Source of the DNA: Glandiceps talaboti
Taxonomy: Eukaryota > Hemichordata > Enteropneusta > Spengelidae
Assembly: GCF_964340395.1 (NCBI RefSeq)
Contig: NC_135549.1
Span: 21,287,342-21,351,341, forward strand
Direction of reading: 5' to 3'
DNA: 64,000 nucleotides
Part shown: positions 1 to 63,973 of the stretch, in pieces
Numbering within the stretch: the stretch's first letter is position 1
How the letters are laid out: each line of letters begins with the position of its first letter
Notes under the pieces: generated by a model
The model's database searches: none
Seen by the model: only the letters and a program-made list of their open reading frames with translations
What the model was told of the DNA's origin: nothing
Made by a program: the position numbers and the translations under genes

Positions 1-559
1 CGACATTAATACTAAGGTTCCCTTTATTCCGGCATGAGGTATATAAGTGTGTGTCCCCGTTCATCTAGTCAGTTAATTAACTTTCACATAGTCAGAATGT
101 GTAAGTATATGTATATGATGATACAAGTAGACGCCATATTACATGTAAATAATGAATCCTCTTTGAATATTAATGTAACTTGGCGGCATCACTATGAAGA
201 GATCAAAATTAATCTGTTTTACACACCATCTGCGATTGTTCCGACGGATTGCTTTGGGCACCTTGATGCATCGAGGACCTTTCGCACCTTTCATCGGAAA
301 TACCTAATTATTAATATAGAGACCACGTGTTCTACTGTTTTCCCGCCGAACACAATGGACAAATTTAGATTTAACCTCTTTTCAACACATTGCACCGACT
401 TTGTGTTTTTACCAGCTACATATAAAATGTGTATGTTTCCACATATGATACTAGATTTCAACTGAATGCCTCCTGTAAGGGCAAAACCGTAGATTTTTTG
501 GGCCTACACACATTGGTGGAATGCAAAATTCTGAACTATAGCTTTTATACATGATGGTA

Positions 560-1120
560 AATTAATGATACGAAACTGTATGAAGTTTGAAGCCGATACT
601 TAACGTATCGCCTAATTATCAAAAAATCATTAATTATGCAAATTAACCGTTTATCTTATAAGTTACATCGTCAAGCTTTAAATGACGTATGCACGTCTTT
701 ACGTATACCATAAATGCATGTACTAAATGATCTGAAATTTAAAGTTTGCATTCTAAAGATATTACCCAATTATCGAATGATTGCTTATGAAAATTACACA
801 TCACAATTAAAAACTACTTAAGCAACTACATCAAGTATGTATGATTTGTTATGGTTGATGGATATATCAAGTTACAACTTAAATGTAAATGTAAACAAAA
901 TGTGAAGTTTGCATTGTTAAGATGCAAATTACTCATTAAAGCTAAAAATCAAACCTATGTTAACAGGCTTTATTGGATAAGCGTGCTTTGTTATGGTTAA
1001 TGTATGTGCCAAATTATATTGAATTTGAAGAGCGAATTTTTTAAGATACAGCTTAATTACTGAAAATCATTAATTATTCAAATTACTCATGAAAAGTAAA
1101 AGTTGTATCATTCATAGGAC
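560..1120 (+). repeat. Degenerate tandem array, ~150-bp unit, about four copies
   Basis: A related block with the core CATTAATTATGCAAATTA, or degraded forms of it, recurs near 630, 786, 921 and 1071, giving spacings of about 151, 135 and 150. A companion motif GTTATGGTT(G/A)ATG occurs at 848 and 990. The copies are strongly diverged. Confidence 0.55.
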
Positions 1121-2059
1121 ATTACGTTTTTGACACTGTGTTAGACATATTTCAATTTAAGACGTACAATAACAGATACAATAAACACAGCAGGATCCTT
1201 TACCCAATCACGTTGAACACTGATAAGCATTGCTATTCTTTCATTGTGCAGTAAAAACTGACTTACACATGGACTTCATGATTTTAATGGCTGCCATTCT
1301 TTATTTTGTAACTGATAATCAACAGTTATACTTGATTACTTCTACCTCCACACTGTGCCCAGCACCTATGTAATTGGTTATTTTGCATTAGAAGTTGTCT
1401 GATGGTGCGTTAAAAATGTCATGTTGAAATGAATGAAACACCAAGACAACATCATTTTAGCTGTAAGTAGAATTCTCTCAGGTTTATTTTATCCCCAGTC
1501 TATTGTGCTTTTTTGAGGAAAAGGTATACGAGTAACAAGAGAATCTATCAACCACGTTCGCAAAACACAGGCACACTTCAAGGTTAAAGAGTAGTATTGT
1601 CTTTTTAAGTTGAAGTCAGTTGACTGGTTTGCATTTCATTGTAGGCACATCGTTACATTAGGTTTTGACATTCAACATCTTTGTAACGAATTTTGATCAT
1701 TCTTTTCATAATCATCTCGAAATGGGGTTTGGGATGACATTGCTCACTTTCTCACAAAAAAATATGTTTTCAATGTCCGTCTCAATGGCTAATTAATTTG
1801 TTTTCATTAATCAGCTTAATTGGTTTCCTTGCCTTCATTTCCCCTCAATTAATGAAGCCGATACGCTCTGATGTACCAATTAAATTAGGGGTAGATAGCC
1901 AGTGTTTGAACACTCACAAAGTAATACCGATGGGATACATCAACGGAGCTATTTGTTTCCAAGGCGTATCGTACTACATGTCAGAAAGAATCCGGACAAG
2001 TGAGCTTAGTAAGTGCTTCGGAAATAAAAGTAATCTAATTTTGATGTTACTTTGTTAAA

Positions 2060-2290
2060 GAAAACTCCAATCTAGGGTCAGAGAAAATCAAGGAAAATAA
2101 TCAAGGGTCAGCATACACATTTTGGAATCCAACATGGCTGCCGAGTACTGTGTTAACATGAAATAAAACATCGTTGAGATCCTTGAGAAGAAGGCGGTGA
2201 ACCCCAAAGTTCTTGTATGGCTTCAGAAGGAAAAGGAACAAGCTTTCGCGTGGCAAACATTTTTTTTGACAGATTTGAATAAATTCGATT
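2060..2290 (+). repeat. Dispersed repeat family B, copy 1
   Basis: GGAATCCAACATGGCTGCCG and AGTACTGTGTTAAC, with GTCA..ATACA(C/A)ATTTT before it and an AT-rich tail after. Confidence 0.72.
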
Positions 2291-3370
2291 TTCAGACAAG
2301 CGCATTTTTGCTGCCTTAATAATTTTTCAATAACAAATTTGCTTTAAGGAAGCACACTTGAATATCATCAGATTTGGAAGTAAAACAACTGAGAGGTATT
2401 TAACTTAGGTTTTCACGACATCTCTTTCCTTCATTTTCCTTCTTTGAATATGAACGTCTGATTTATAGGTCAGTATGTATATGCCTTTATACTGTTACTA
2501 AGGAAACATTTTGTACATTACGGTTTCCCTGCCGTCGTCCGTGTGTCCAGGGTCATTGTGAAGGAACAAGGCTCCAGTAAATGAATATAGTAAAACCGTC
2601 TACCAAACTTATAAGTTCGAATAAAGACAAACAATTATAATGCTACAAATTACCAACCAATTGCAAGTCACTAGATATTTTTGAAAGAATTCCCTTCTAG
2701 CACAGAGCGCGCATTCAATCTAAGGCCGCTTTATATAGTGGTTTTGAGATTCAATTGACCAATATTTGGCAATATATGTACTTCGATTGCACGAAAATTT
2801 GGGAGACTGTAACATGTTAACTGTGATGAATCTAAACAAAGACTCGTTGGAATTCCATATCAAGAAAGCATTACTGCCCATTAAAATATAGTCTTTCAAA
2901 CGGAAAGTCGTGCCATCAATTTGGAGATAGCTTCATCAATTGCAAATTACTATAGAACATGTCAAATATGATTTGCTTTTTCGATAACGTTGTTATGACT
3001 CTCTAAACCTTTCACAAATATCATGTTTAAATAGTAGCTTATTTTCTAAACGTTCACATAATCTATGACTCTATATTGTAAGGTGTGATGTTTTGATGTT
3101 TTACAAGTATGAATACATGTTATGTGCCTTCAATACGTTTGACATTAGGCCCACTTTCTCACATCTTCCCTTACTTAAATATCTACATCGTGTTGAACAA
3201 CTGTTGAGCCATATTCTACATCAGGAATGAAGGTGTTGTATATCTACTTGACAATAATGAAAAAGGCACGTGTACATAGAAGTTGTAGTGCGTAATCTGA
3301 ATGGTAATACTTAATTAATACGTAATGCTTACTTCTCACAAGCAAGACTTAGTATTTGTATGACTGAACT

Positions 3371-3676
<306 letters not shown>

Positions 3677-3799
3677 GTATGATAGCTCTCCAAGGTGATC
3701 GAGCACTCTACTTGGCGAAAGAAGAATGAAATTATATGTATATATATATTAGTATGTGTATATTATTATGTGTGTGTTATTATATTAGTATGTGTATAA

Positions 3800-3861
3800 T
3801 ATTAGTATGTGTGTGTATGTATGTATGTATGTATGTATGTATGTATGTATGTATGTATGTA

Positions 3862-3896
<35 letters not shown>

Positions 3897-4044
3897 ATGT
3901 ATGTATGTATGTATGTATGTGTGTATGTGTGTATGTGTGCGTACGTACGTACGTATGTATGTGTGTATGTGTGCGTACGTACGTACGTATGTATGTATGT
4001 ATGTATGTATGTATGTATGTATGTATGTATGTATGTATGTATGT
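3800..4044. repeat. (GTAT)n compound microsatellite with GT and GTAC interruptions
   Basis: Tandem GTAT units with internal GT runs and two GTACGTACGTAC blocks near 3939 and 3974. Confidence 0.97.
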
Positions 4045-4214
4045 GTACACGTTTTATTTGTTTGTTTGTATGGTTCCTCTTCTCCGTGTGATTCAATGAT
4101 TAACTCTGATAAAACAGTTTACCAATTCACGATTACTCAAATATGTTGAACAAATTATTCAATAGCTAAACTTTATTTTATAATATTGAAACTTGCTATA
4201 CACAATGGTGTTTA

Positions 4215-4500
4215 TTTTTAACAATGTGCTTGGGGAACAAATTACCCTAAAAATGAAAGTTTGCTCCTGATCCTCTTAAAATAATAAATACAATTTGGGG
4301 ATTTCCTTTTTGTTTTCAAGGAAATCGTCAATCTCCAAGATGTTTTCCCGAAAGAGTTAGCACAGTATTCAGTGGCCATATTGGATTCGAAAATGACTAA
4401 ATTTTGATATCTATATAAGATGACCCCTCGTTATTTTCCTTGATTTGAACTGAGAATGGGTTTGTGTTTTCGTGAAAAAGCAACAGCAAGAATTTAAAAA
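4215..4500 (-). repeat. Dispersed repeat family B, copy 2 (minus orientation)
   Basis: On the plus strand, TTTTCAAGGAAATCGTCA, then GTTAGCACAGTATTC..TGGCCATATTGGATTC and GATATCTAT. These match the copy at 58180 in the same order. Confidence 0.75.
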
Positions 4501-6167
4501 GTTTATTTCCCAGGAGCAGTTCCTATCAATAGACAGGTTACCTTCTACCTGCAATTTAGAAACGCGTATTTCAATAAATCACCTGTTCTTCTTCAGTGTC
4601 AACAGTTGATGTCAGAAACAGAATAATCCATATGTTGTAATCCAGGATCGAAACTGAAAGTGTTTCTCCACCTCAAATGGAATTAGAGAGAATTTATATT
4701 CTTCATGACGAACATGCATATACTGTGATATTTATCTTTTGTGTAAACCATGGTAATAGGCCATCGAGAAAGGTGACGTTTAATTTCTTTCTTCTTTTTT
4801 TTCGAAAATAGTCTACCTGCAATTGTACTTTTTATAAAGGATGAACATAATAACGTATTTAGTACATGCAACAAGTTTGTAACATAATATGAAGTTTTAG
4901 CTTTGTAGATTACTTACAGTGGCTTCGTGCGTGAGCTAGTGTGTATAATTATATCTATCTACAATGATACGAGAGTGATGTGTAGCGATGGATGGGTATT
5001 TCCTTCCATCTAATCCTAGATGCACTTTCATTTCCCTGTGTTTCGTATCCTACGTATAAGCTTAGATGTGTGTATATATATATATATATATATACCCCTA
5101 TATTCTTGGTCTATTAAACGGTGATATTTTCCTTTTAGCAACGCATGTACATGTCGTTATCATAACGACAGAGCGCCGTTGGGAATGCTTGAGGGTGCAT
5201 GTGTCAATTGTTCGAATTCCTTGGACAAACCGAAGTACGTGTAACTGTAGGGACGATAGTATATAGCGCCGGCCTGTCTTCTTGGCGTCGATCTGTACAA
5301 ATTACCATACTCAGCCCAATAACACGTAACTGTGTATATGATTAAGATATGCGTGTTGAGTGCGATGCTGAGAAATGATTGTGATGGTGGTAATAGGAAT
5401 GTTATTGAAAAGATGGTATAATTATATGAATAAAATGACTATTGTAACTCATATTTTCAAGTCATTGCTGCATTATATATCGGGGGGGGGGGGGGCTCAG
5501 TGTTTCGAAAACTCTGAATCGCCATGTTCTACAGAAAAAAACATGATACACGCATTTGGCAAAAGAAAAGTATTAATGAACTCTCACCATATCTTTAATA
5601 CAAAAGGCTGTTTCTCTTTTTTCATAGTCTCTCTCAACGCAAAACAGTTTCCAATCTGTCTGTTATAGGCAATGTTTTGTGAATTATTTCTTTAAACCCT
5701 TCGTTGGAGATGTAATACTACTGGAAGGGCTGGGTTTCAATACTTCGCGGATTATTTATTGATGTATTTGTTCAAAACGCAGCTGCTCTGACTTGACAGT
5801 CATTTTAAAATGCTTATTAGAGCTTATTTTTCAAAGTCGACAGACGCTTTGGAAGGGATTACTTACTTAAGAAGTCAATATGCCGCCTCTTTTATTCTTA
5901 AGACCCGTCAACAGTGGTAGCATTATAAACGATCGACTAATAATTGAACAATAAGGATGTAAAACGTACATTGCTTGAAACAGATTAAAGTGAATGATAT
6001 GCTATTTACTACACTTAACGCGGGTGGCTGTATATTTCCTAGAAACTGTACTTGTAACACAACTGAAATAAACTAGTTTTTAATCTCATCAATGACGTGT
6101 TAGTGCAATCTTTTTGCACCTTGTTTTGGTTTCGGCAATGTAAGGCAATCAACTAGTCTTCATCCAG

Positions 6168-6420
6168 CTCACATTAAAGTGGCCATTTGGATATGCGAAA
6201 CGGGTATTTACCAGTATGTTCGATTTCTATAATGAAAATACAATTTTATATATGTTTTTCATTAGAAAACACAATGTGAAACAATATGTTCCACGTCCAT
6301 GTTTGTACATGTCCTCATAAACGGCAAAATAAATCTGAACAAATTGTGTACGATTTGTTATTGTACGTACAGGAAGTGACGTGTAAACAAACTGGATAAA
6401 CATAAAGTTCATCATTTGTA
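6168..6420 (+). repeat. Dispersed repeat family A, copy 1
   Basis: It starts AAAGTGGCCAT and carries AATGTGAAACAA, then GTACGTACAGGAAGTGA and AAACAAACTGGATAAAC. It matches copy 2 over about 220 bp with indels. Confidence 0.8.
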
Positions 6421-7729
6421 ATCACTACTAATCACACAATACGTGAAAGCAACAGACGCATGCGCAGACTGGACATGAATCGGATGTTGTTATTACATGC
6501 CATTTTGTTTACCCGTTTATTTACAAATAACTACTGGTACGTACGATGATAAACTTTTTTTCTACATTTTACAAGCCTAGGATTTCTTTTTGAGTAACAA
6601 ATATTTGTCGAAGATATTTCAAATTGCTTTACAGCTAGAAAAAGAATGGCGAAATTGTTTTTTTTCTCATCTACATTGAAACCCTTTAAAGTTCAGTGAC
6701 AAAGAAAGTAAATTCTTTAAAAAAAAACAAATTATGTTAACAAAGAAATATAATAAATGTGGTAAGCGTTTTAGGAGAATTTGTTACTGTGAAATACACT
6801 TCCTTTATATGTATGTTGCATTAGTCTAGTTCCTATACAGTATTGTTACCATTTACACCTCTACTCACAGTATAGTCAAAGTCGTCACTCTATCTAGAAG
6901 TCCTGAGATGCATGAGATGTAATTTAAAATTCATCCACAGCCACCCACCCACCCACCCACACAGTCATTAACATCATGTCTTTGTTAATCGATCACAAAA
7001 TTCTAACCAATAACACAGTCTCTCTTAAAGTTAATGTTTATTGGGCCAGGTATATAGTGTCCAAATATGGTATATTTGTCAGCTCAGTATGTTACTTATA
7101 CACTGTTTACATCACTATAGCAGCTGGGGTTCATTGATTGGATGAACAACTAATTTGTGCTGATCGAGGGACTTTGACAAGACTGTGGTTTACCACAGTT
7201 GGCTTCCAGACTAATGTTGCATAAACTAGTGAATGATATCAGAAAACAAAAAAACTAAGAAACATAGCAACGGTTTCAGACACTGACTTTTTCACAATTG
7301 AAAGAAGACCGCTTTCATAACACATGTAATTACAATCACCACAGACCTTCTATGATAACCCCAGTAATTGCTAGACCGGTACAACCAACGATACATTTCA
7401 CTACATGATTTGTGAAAGTGGTACTTCAAAATGCCGCCACCCACACCATGATGTCGAAATGTACAATGTAAATTGCCTTTAATCAAAGACTCGATGACAA
7501 TGGTACCAGACAGTTTCACGTGTCTTGTTAACACAACATGTTTCGATAGTTACGGAGACTACTGACAAAGAAGGGTCACATTTTTCAGTTGAACTTACTG
7601 TTACTATGGATTCCAGGTATCAGTATATAATGATCCATACTTCAAACATCATACAATATAACACGAACACTGGAACAATTACTAACCCCTCGCAACAAAC
7701 TCATGCATATAATAATCTATCCAACCATC

Positions 7730-7883
7730 CAACCATCCATCCATCCATCCATGCCTGCATGCACGCATACATACATACATACATACATACATACATACAT
7801 ACATACATACATACGTACGTACATACATACATACACACACACACACATACATACATACATACATACATACATACATACATACA

Positions 7884-7914
<31 letters not shown>
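7730..7914. repeat. (CATC)n(CATA)n microsatellite
   Basis: CATC units pass into GCATGCAC and then long CATA runs interrupted by a CA block near 7830. Confidence 0.97.
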
Positions 7915-7915
<1 letters not shown>

Positions 7916-8359
7916 GACAGACAGACACACGTCATTGCACTTTCACTGATGTACATGCAAAGTATATCGTTACTGCACAATGTATCCTAATTCTTGTCTC
8001 CAGGATGTACAAAGTACACAATCCACACGTACGTATACGGAGTAAATCTTTGTAAATCGTGGATTACTAAAACTGTAACCCAGGGACAAACGCATTTTCG
8101 GGATTATTTACGTGCAGCACAGTAATACGCAAGTTGAATTTCTTTTAGGCGATCACGATAACACTGTATAACTGCTCTTGGCAGTCTAAGTTAACATTCT
8201 GTAATACAATTGAATGGATATCAAAATGGAGAAGGGAATCGAGTAGATCGTTACATTACCAGTACAGATATAGCAAACTTAATGTACACTTTATTTAAAT
8301 GAACACAAATGAAGATTGGATGCTCAATTAACTGAAGGGGGTTCCGTTTTTTGACCAAA

Positions 8360-8377
8360 CAGAGGATCATCAGGTCA

Positions 8378-8444
<67 letters not shown>

Positions 8445-8487
8445 GCACGCACGCACGCACGAACGCACATATACAAATGTATATATA

Positions 8488-8534
<47 letters not shown>

Positions 8535-8553
8535 CTGCCCTAATGATCCTCTG
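8360..8553. repeat. Imperfect foldback: (CA)n ... (TG)n enclosed by GAGGATCAT inverted repeats
   Basis: CAGAGGATCAT at 8360-8370 faces ATGATCCTCTG at 8543-8553. Inside lie a (CA)n(CGCA)n block (8379-8460) and an opposed (TG)n block (8493-8528). The whole could fold into one long hairpin. Confidence 0.75.
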
Positions 8554-9111
8554 TTACTGAGAGTACCAAAGAAAACAACGTAGCTTGGTGTCTTTTTATA
8601 TAGCTCCATTTATTTGGTATAATTGCACTTCAAAAGATATCTCTGAACATCAAAGTCATCAAATAAACATTATATTACAGCAAAAATGTATCACAGACAA
8701 CAATAGGTGGTAACAATGTAACTGTTACGAAGCTAACAACTTCCTTCACTTGACGCATCTTTAGTCAACGTGTCTTATCGCATGATGTAGTACGTCATCG
8801 GTTGAAATATCGAAATCATACACTGCATTGTGGACTATTATTGTTGATGATGAAGCTCTCGCAAAATTCGAATAATTATGTTTAAATCAAAATACTAGTA
8901 TCCTGTGTCTCAAATGCTCTTATCAGTGTAACTTTTTTTAAACACAGTATTAAACATATTTTAGTCCTCCAAGCAATGATTTCATGATGTGTCACATGGA
9001 CAGCAAAATACTGTAGAACAGCAGAATCAACGTCCCGAACAGTGTTCTCGTGAAAATTCACGTTACGTTACGTAACATACACAATGCAGTAAGTATCAAC
9101 TTAAGATATTC

Positions 9112-9320
9112 GAAAGTGGTCATATGGATGATTTTGGAATATTGAATAAAAAAAAGTTTACGTTGTGCTTCTATTTGATACAAAAATACAATGTGAAACA
9201 ACATAGACCAAGTCATTTTTTGTAACTCAATAACCTGAATTAAAAAGTTTTAATATGTAAAACGTTTGTTGTTGTACGTACAGGAAGTGATTTTTAAATA
9301 AACTGGGTGAACACGAGCAA
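9112..9320 (+). repeat. Dispersed repeat family A, copy 2
   Basis: Same order of blocks: AAAGTGGTCATATGGATG, AATGTGAAACAACATAGACC, GTAACTCAATAA, GTACGTACAGGAAGTGA, AAATAAACTGGGTGAAC. Confidence 0.85.
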
Positions 9321-9407
9321 TCACTATGTAATGGCAAGTCTTTGCATGCGTCTGTCACTCCCCAATACAATTATGCATGATGACGTTTCAATACACGGGG
9401 AAGGGAA

Positions 9408-9409
9408 AT

Positions 9410-9444
<35 letters not shown>

Positions 9445-9537
9445 AACAAACAAACAAACAAACAAACATACGGTAAGTACACAAATGAAAACTTGATGTC
9501 GCATACACATCACAACCTGTACGTACCACAGCACACA

Positions 9538-9630
<93 letters not shown>
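9408..9630. repeat. (ACAG)n(ACAA)n tract and (TA)n tract
   Basis: ACAG then ACAA units at 9408-9466, followed after about 75 bp by a TA run at 9541-9630. Confidence 0.97.
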
Positions 9631-9632
<2 letters not shown>

Positions 9633-10475
9633 TGCACATTGTTTTTGTTTTCGAGTAGAAGTACACAGTAAAGTTGACTAAAAGTCCAAAACAAATTACC
9701 CATTTCTCATTCAAGTGTCCGCTTTTCACAAAGAGAAGAACTAGCAACACTTGTTCATTCATATGAATAATGTCACTTTCTGAGAAGATATATACAAATT
9801 ATACGACATGTTGAGATTTCTCCCGGCCATTTATATTTCAGCGAAAGTAAAATGTCCAATAATATGATAAATTCGGATATATACACGCCTGCGTACAGCC
9901 GTCAATTACTTATGAAGGTCCTATAAAAGCCAGTCATAAGGTATAAATTCTTAATTTGAAAGTGACAGAAAATGACTGTCACTATCATTATTTCTAACGA
10001 ACTTTGTTTCTAAGCTACCCTTACACATTCCTTTCAATTTCCCAGTGAGATCTACATTATTATTTTGTTGCTTACTAACATATCCCTTGGACTTGCCGTC
10101 GTCCGTCCGATTCTGTTCTAGTGGTGATCCTAGCCTATCATTTTTAGACGGGTCCATTTAACATTGGCATAATGTCAATATTGCTTTTAACACATTTCGC
10201 AGAAATGGATCAAATGGTATGATTTGATTTGACACATATCCCAGCTACCCATATTTTGGAGTTTCAAATCTCTGAGGATAGTAAACAAGGAAATCCAAGT
10301 AATCGAACATGTTATTGTGGAATCGAAAACACTTAAATGTTCGGAACTTCGTTTTTTTTTTTACATTATCTGTTTTGTACAAAGCAATATTAGAAACCAA
10401 TCTCATATCATATACGTTAGACCAAAACGGACTATGCTCCCTCTGTCTCAGTCTGTCTTCATCTCTGCCTCTCTA

Positions 10476-10539
10476 TGTCTGCCTGCCTGCCTGCCTGCCT
10501 GTCTGTCTGTCTGTCTGTCTGTCTTCCTGCCTGCCTGCC

Positions 10540-10599
<60 letters not shown>

Positions 10600-10600
10600 A

Positions 10601-10687
<87 letters not shown>
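10476..10687. repeat. (CTGC/CTGT)n microsatellite, ~210 bp
   Basis: Tandem CTGT units with two CTGC blocks. Because 4 is coprime to 3, all three frames stay open and give Cys-Leu-Ser-Val pseudo-proteins. Confidence 0.98.
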
Positions 10688-10690
<3 letters not shown>

Positions 10691-12029
10691 AACATATACT
10701 GGATGAGTCTGAGAGCAAATGATGAAAACCATTTAACAATCTAAATGAAAATAGGTCGCTTGTAAACATAAAAGTGCCTTCTGGTGAAGACAAATGATAG
10801 GTCACCTGTTGCGCACATACTAAGCTAATGTAGTACATTGCCATCTGTGGTTTAGTCACCAACCCTAAGGTGTACTTTAACATTTCCTGTTGAGATCTTG
10901 ATTGTCTGACAATGTCAATAGCGACATCTCAACAGGTCATTGGGTTGATGTAAATGAATGTTGTAGAACGCTCATCTATTGATGTGCAAAGGCCGGTGGC
11001 AATGATGGATGGATGAATCTATTGATACATTTCAATATGGCTTTCAAATATAACTGAAGACGGATAGGTACAGCTACGCTTGCAATCAGCAAAATAAAAT
11101 GCGGCACATAGACTAAACTTCGGTAATAAAACGGTTACATAAAATGTGCATGTCAATTTACTTTCTGTAAAAATACCCCCCCCCCCCCAACGAAATGCAC
11201 TGCCCAGCTGATTTATATTGTACTACCCCATGTCTGCAATGTCTGTACAGTAGAATCACAGTTTTCACGTATTACAATCGTCCTATGGCATTGTTATCGC
11301 AGTTTATGGCGTAATAGGGGGTCGCATGCCAATCACATCATCGAACCACATAATGCCTGGATACCAGCTTTATAATCTGCCAAAACTTCAGACATCACTT
11401 TGGATAATATCAACTGTAATCTAAAGCAAAAAAAACCCCGACGGTTGAGTATGCTTCACTATGTAGAAAACTGCGTTTTGAATTGCATTCGCCATTGTCT
11501 CCAACAACCAGTATAAAGTCATTGTTGCGTCCCTTTTAATAATTCATACAATGGTGTTTTTCCTCAAGGTAACTATTACTTCGGAGCTCAGCATTACTTC
11601 AGAATCGACATTAGTGAATGTTCTGATGAAAACGTTTGTTGTAGGCATTTTAGCAACGACACCACTTGACGTAAGGTATACGTACGCACATGCGTATATC
11701 AATTTGAACCGTGTGGTATAGTAGGAGTGTGACATTCATGTAACAAGTGCGTGGCTTTAAGAAAAGTATAAAATTGTTTACAGGAAACCCGAGTTGACCC
11801 CTCAGTTTTGATAATTCTCTCACTTAACAGCACCACACCTGCTAGCCCTAATGTAAAGTCACTTCACAGTTCCGAATGTCCTGTATCGTCTCTTGCACTG
11901 ACTGATCGTCATAACCTACGGCACACATTGTTCACTTATGCACGGACTACGGAAACGTTTTGAAGTGGAATTCAGGAGGGAATTTTTTTTTTTACAAAAT
12001 TGTATACAATATGTCGACATTTTCTTCTT

Positions 12030-62256
<50,227 letters not shown>

Positions 62257-62720
62257 TGCCAGGCCTTTAACCATGTCAAACATACGAAGAAGGGGATGTT
62301 AAAAAAGCGGATATTATATCAATACCTCACTTGGTGTTTCCACCGGAGTTGGATTGTGAACAATGCTTTTATCGCCTCCTGCGTGCGAGCTTTACTGAAA
62401 AACACACGACAGCCCCATTCCTTTATGTCGTCACACCGACGCGAAACTTCGACCAGCGAGCTCGCACACACCGGGGTAGAATGTTACTGTGACGACAGAA
62501 AATAACACCGCTGTAGATATAGATATGTATGTATGTATATCAATGTCTTTCGAGGGATTTCTCGTAAACTCAAAGCTCGTGTAATCCTGTTGGCCGAACC
62601 ACGACAAAGTGATGAAAAGAATCGAATGGGAACCTTTGTTCAAAGAAAATATACGACCGATCCGTGCGTGCGTACAGGATTCAAATGTTGTTCAGTACGT
62701 AGCTCCAACGAAACACTATA
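62257..62720 (-). promoter_or_regulatory. Putative 5' UTR / promoter region of the G-alpha gene
   Basis: This is the flank immediately upstream of the start codon. It is richer in G+C and CpG than its surroundings, particularly 62380-62480. That stretch contains several TGACG/CGTCA half-sites resembling cAMP-response elements (for example near 62430 and 62490). No TATA box was securely placed. An in-frame stop at 62299-62301 marks the beginning of the open N-terminal frame. The assignment rests on position and composition only. Confidence 0.3.
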
Positions 62721-63368
62721 TCCCTTTTGGACAGGCTGATAAGTAAGGGGATAACGTTTGCTTATCCGTCCGTCTGTTGAAGAGCAATCGATTCCTCTTT
62801 AACTAAAGAGGGTGAGATGAAGCTCCCTGTGGGAAAGACTACTAATTGTTGAAACGAAAAGATGAAAGTCAAGTTAATGAACAATTCTACACAGGATAAA
62901 ATCCAACGCCACTGACAGCGCCAATGACGCGAAGCCCTATAAAGACGTAAATGGTAACAGCAAATGTGGTTGGCACGTATAAATGACTTGAAAGCTTGAG
63001 AAAGGACTACGCCCTCTCGTGACGAGCGTGAGGATACTGCATGTAACAGCCGTGCCATGCTTTTGTTTGATAGGACCCAGATTTTAAATAGGATTATGTG
63101 TGCATGAATAGAACTATTTGTCTTGCACAATATACAAAACTATAAATACAGACACCATTGTAAAAAAAGAAGAAGAAGAATTTAAGTCTATTATATAAAT
63201 ATAAAAATCACATGCCGTTCCAGTGCTAAATTTAAATAACACAGGAGTTCAACTGAGGTTAAAGATGGATTGCTTTGATCGCCAGGCTTTGATGGATATA
63301 CGGTCACCGACTTCTGAAAAATAATGTATTACTCCACCTCTATTTTACCTCCTTAGTATGCAAATTAA

Positions 63369-63372
<4 letters not shown>

Positions 63373-63410
<38 letters not shown>

Positions 63411-63455
63411 TGCGTGCGTGCGTGCGTGCGTGCGTGCGTGTGTGTGTGTGTGTGT
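63373..63455. repeat. (GA)n(TGCG)n(TG)n microsatellite
   Basis: GA units to about 63408, then TGCG units, then TG units. Confidence 0.97.
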
Positions 63456-63829
63456 TGTCATACCACACCAATGTCAGAGACAGAAGTATATTCCTCATGC
63501 AAGAATGGTCCGTTTCCACTTGTTTTAAGTTCAGAGACTAAATAATGAATATTGTGCCATTTTACTGGTATCTCCACCTAGTAGGGATAAAGAACTTTGC
63601 ATAATTGTATGATTTAATGGATTTTTAATGTAAGTATTCTAAATGAACAAGAACATAGATCTACTACCTTATAGCTGATCAAAATACTCATTTACATGAA
63701 TATGGTAGTAAGGATTTGAGAGTAAAAATAAAATGTCCATTTGTGTCGCTACTAGTATAGGTATATGTCTCTTTTTTTGCCTATGCCCTGTCTTTCGTTT
63801 GGTATCTAGATCTGTCTGTATATCTAGTA

Positions 63830-63831
63830 CA

Positions 63832-63916
<85 letters not shown>

Positions 63917-63942
63917 GGCTGTGTCTGCCTATGTATGTACAC

Positions 63943-63973
<31 letters not shown>

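Noticed and set aside
34-465. 143-codon plus-strand frame at the window start
   Set aside because: It is not low-complexity, but I recognise no motif, and codon content looks like AT-rich background. I did not call it as a gene.
3736-4149. Open frames with Tyr-Val-Cys-Met repeats on both strands
   Set aside because: They are translations of the (GTAT)n array; six-frame openness comes from the stop-free 4-bp repeat.
10476-10687. CRISPR array or telomeric repeat
   Set aside because: Units are 4 bp with no spacers, and the unit is not a telomere motif.
10309-10706. Cys-Leu-Ser-Val-rich frames that could look like a small secreted Cys-rich protein
   Set aside because: All frames are open because of (CTGT)n; there is no signal peptide followed by non-repetitive sequence.
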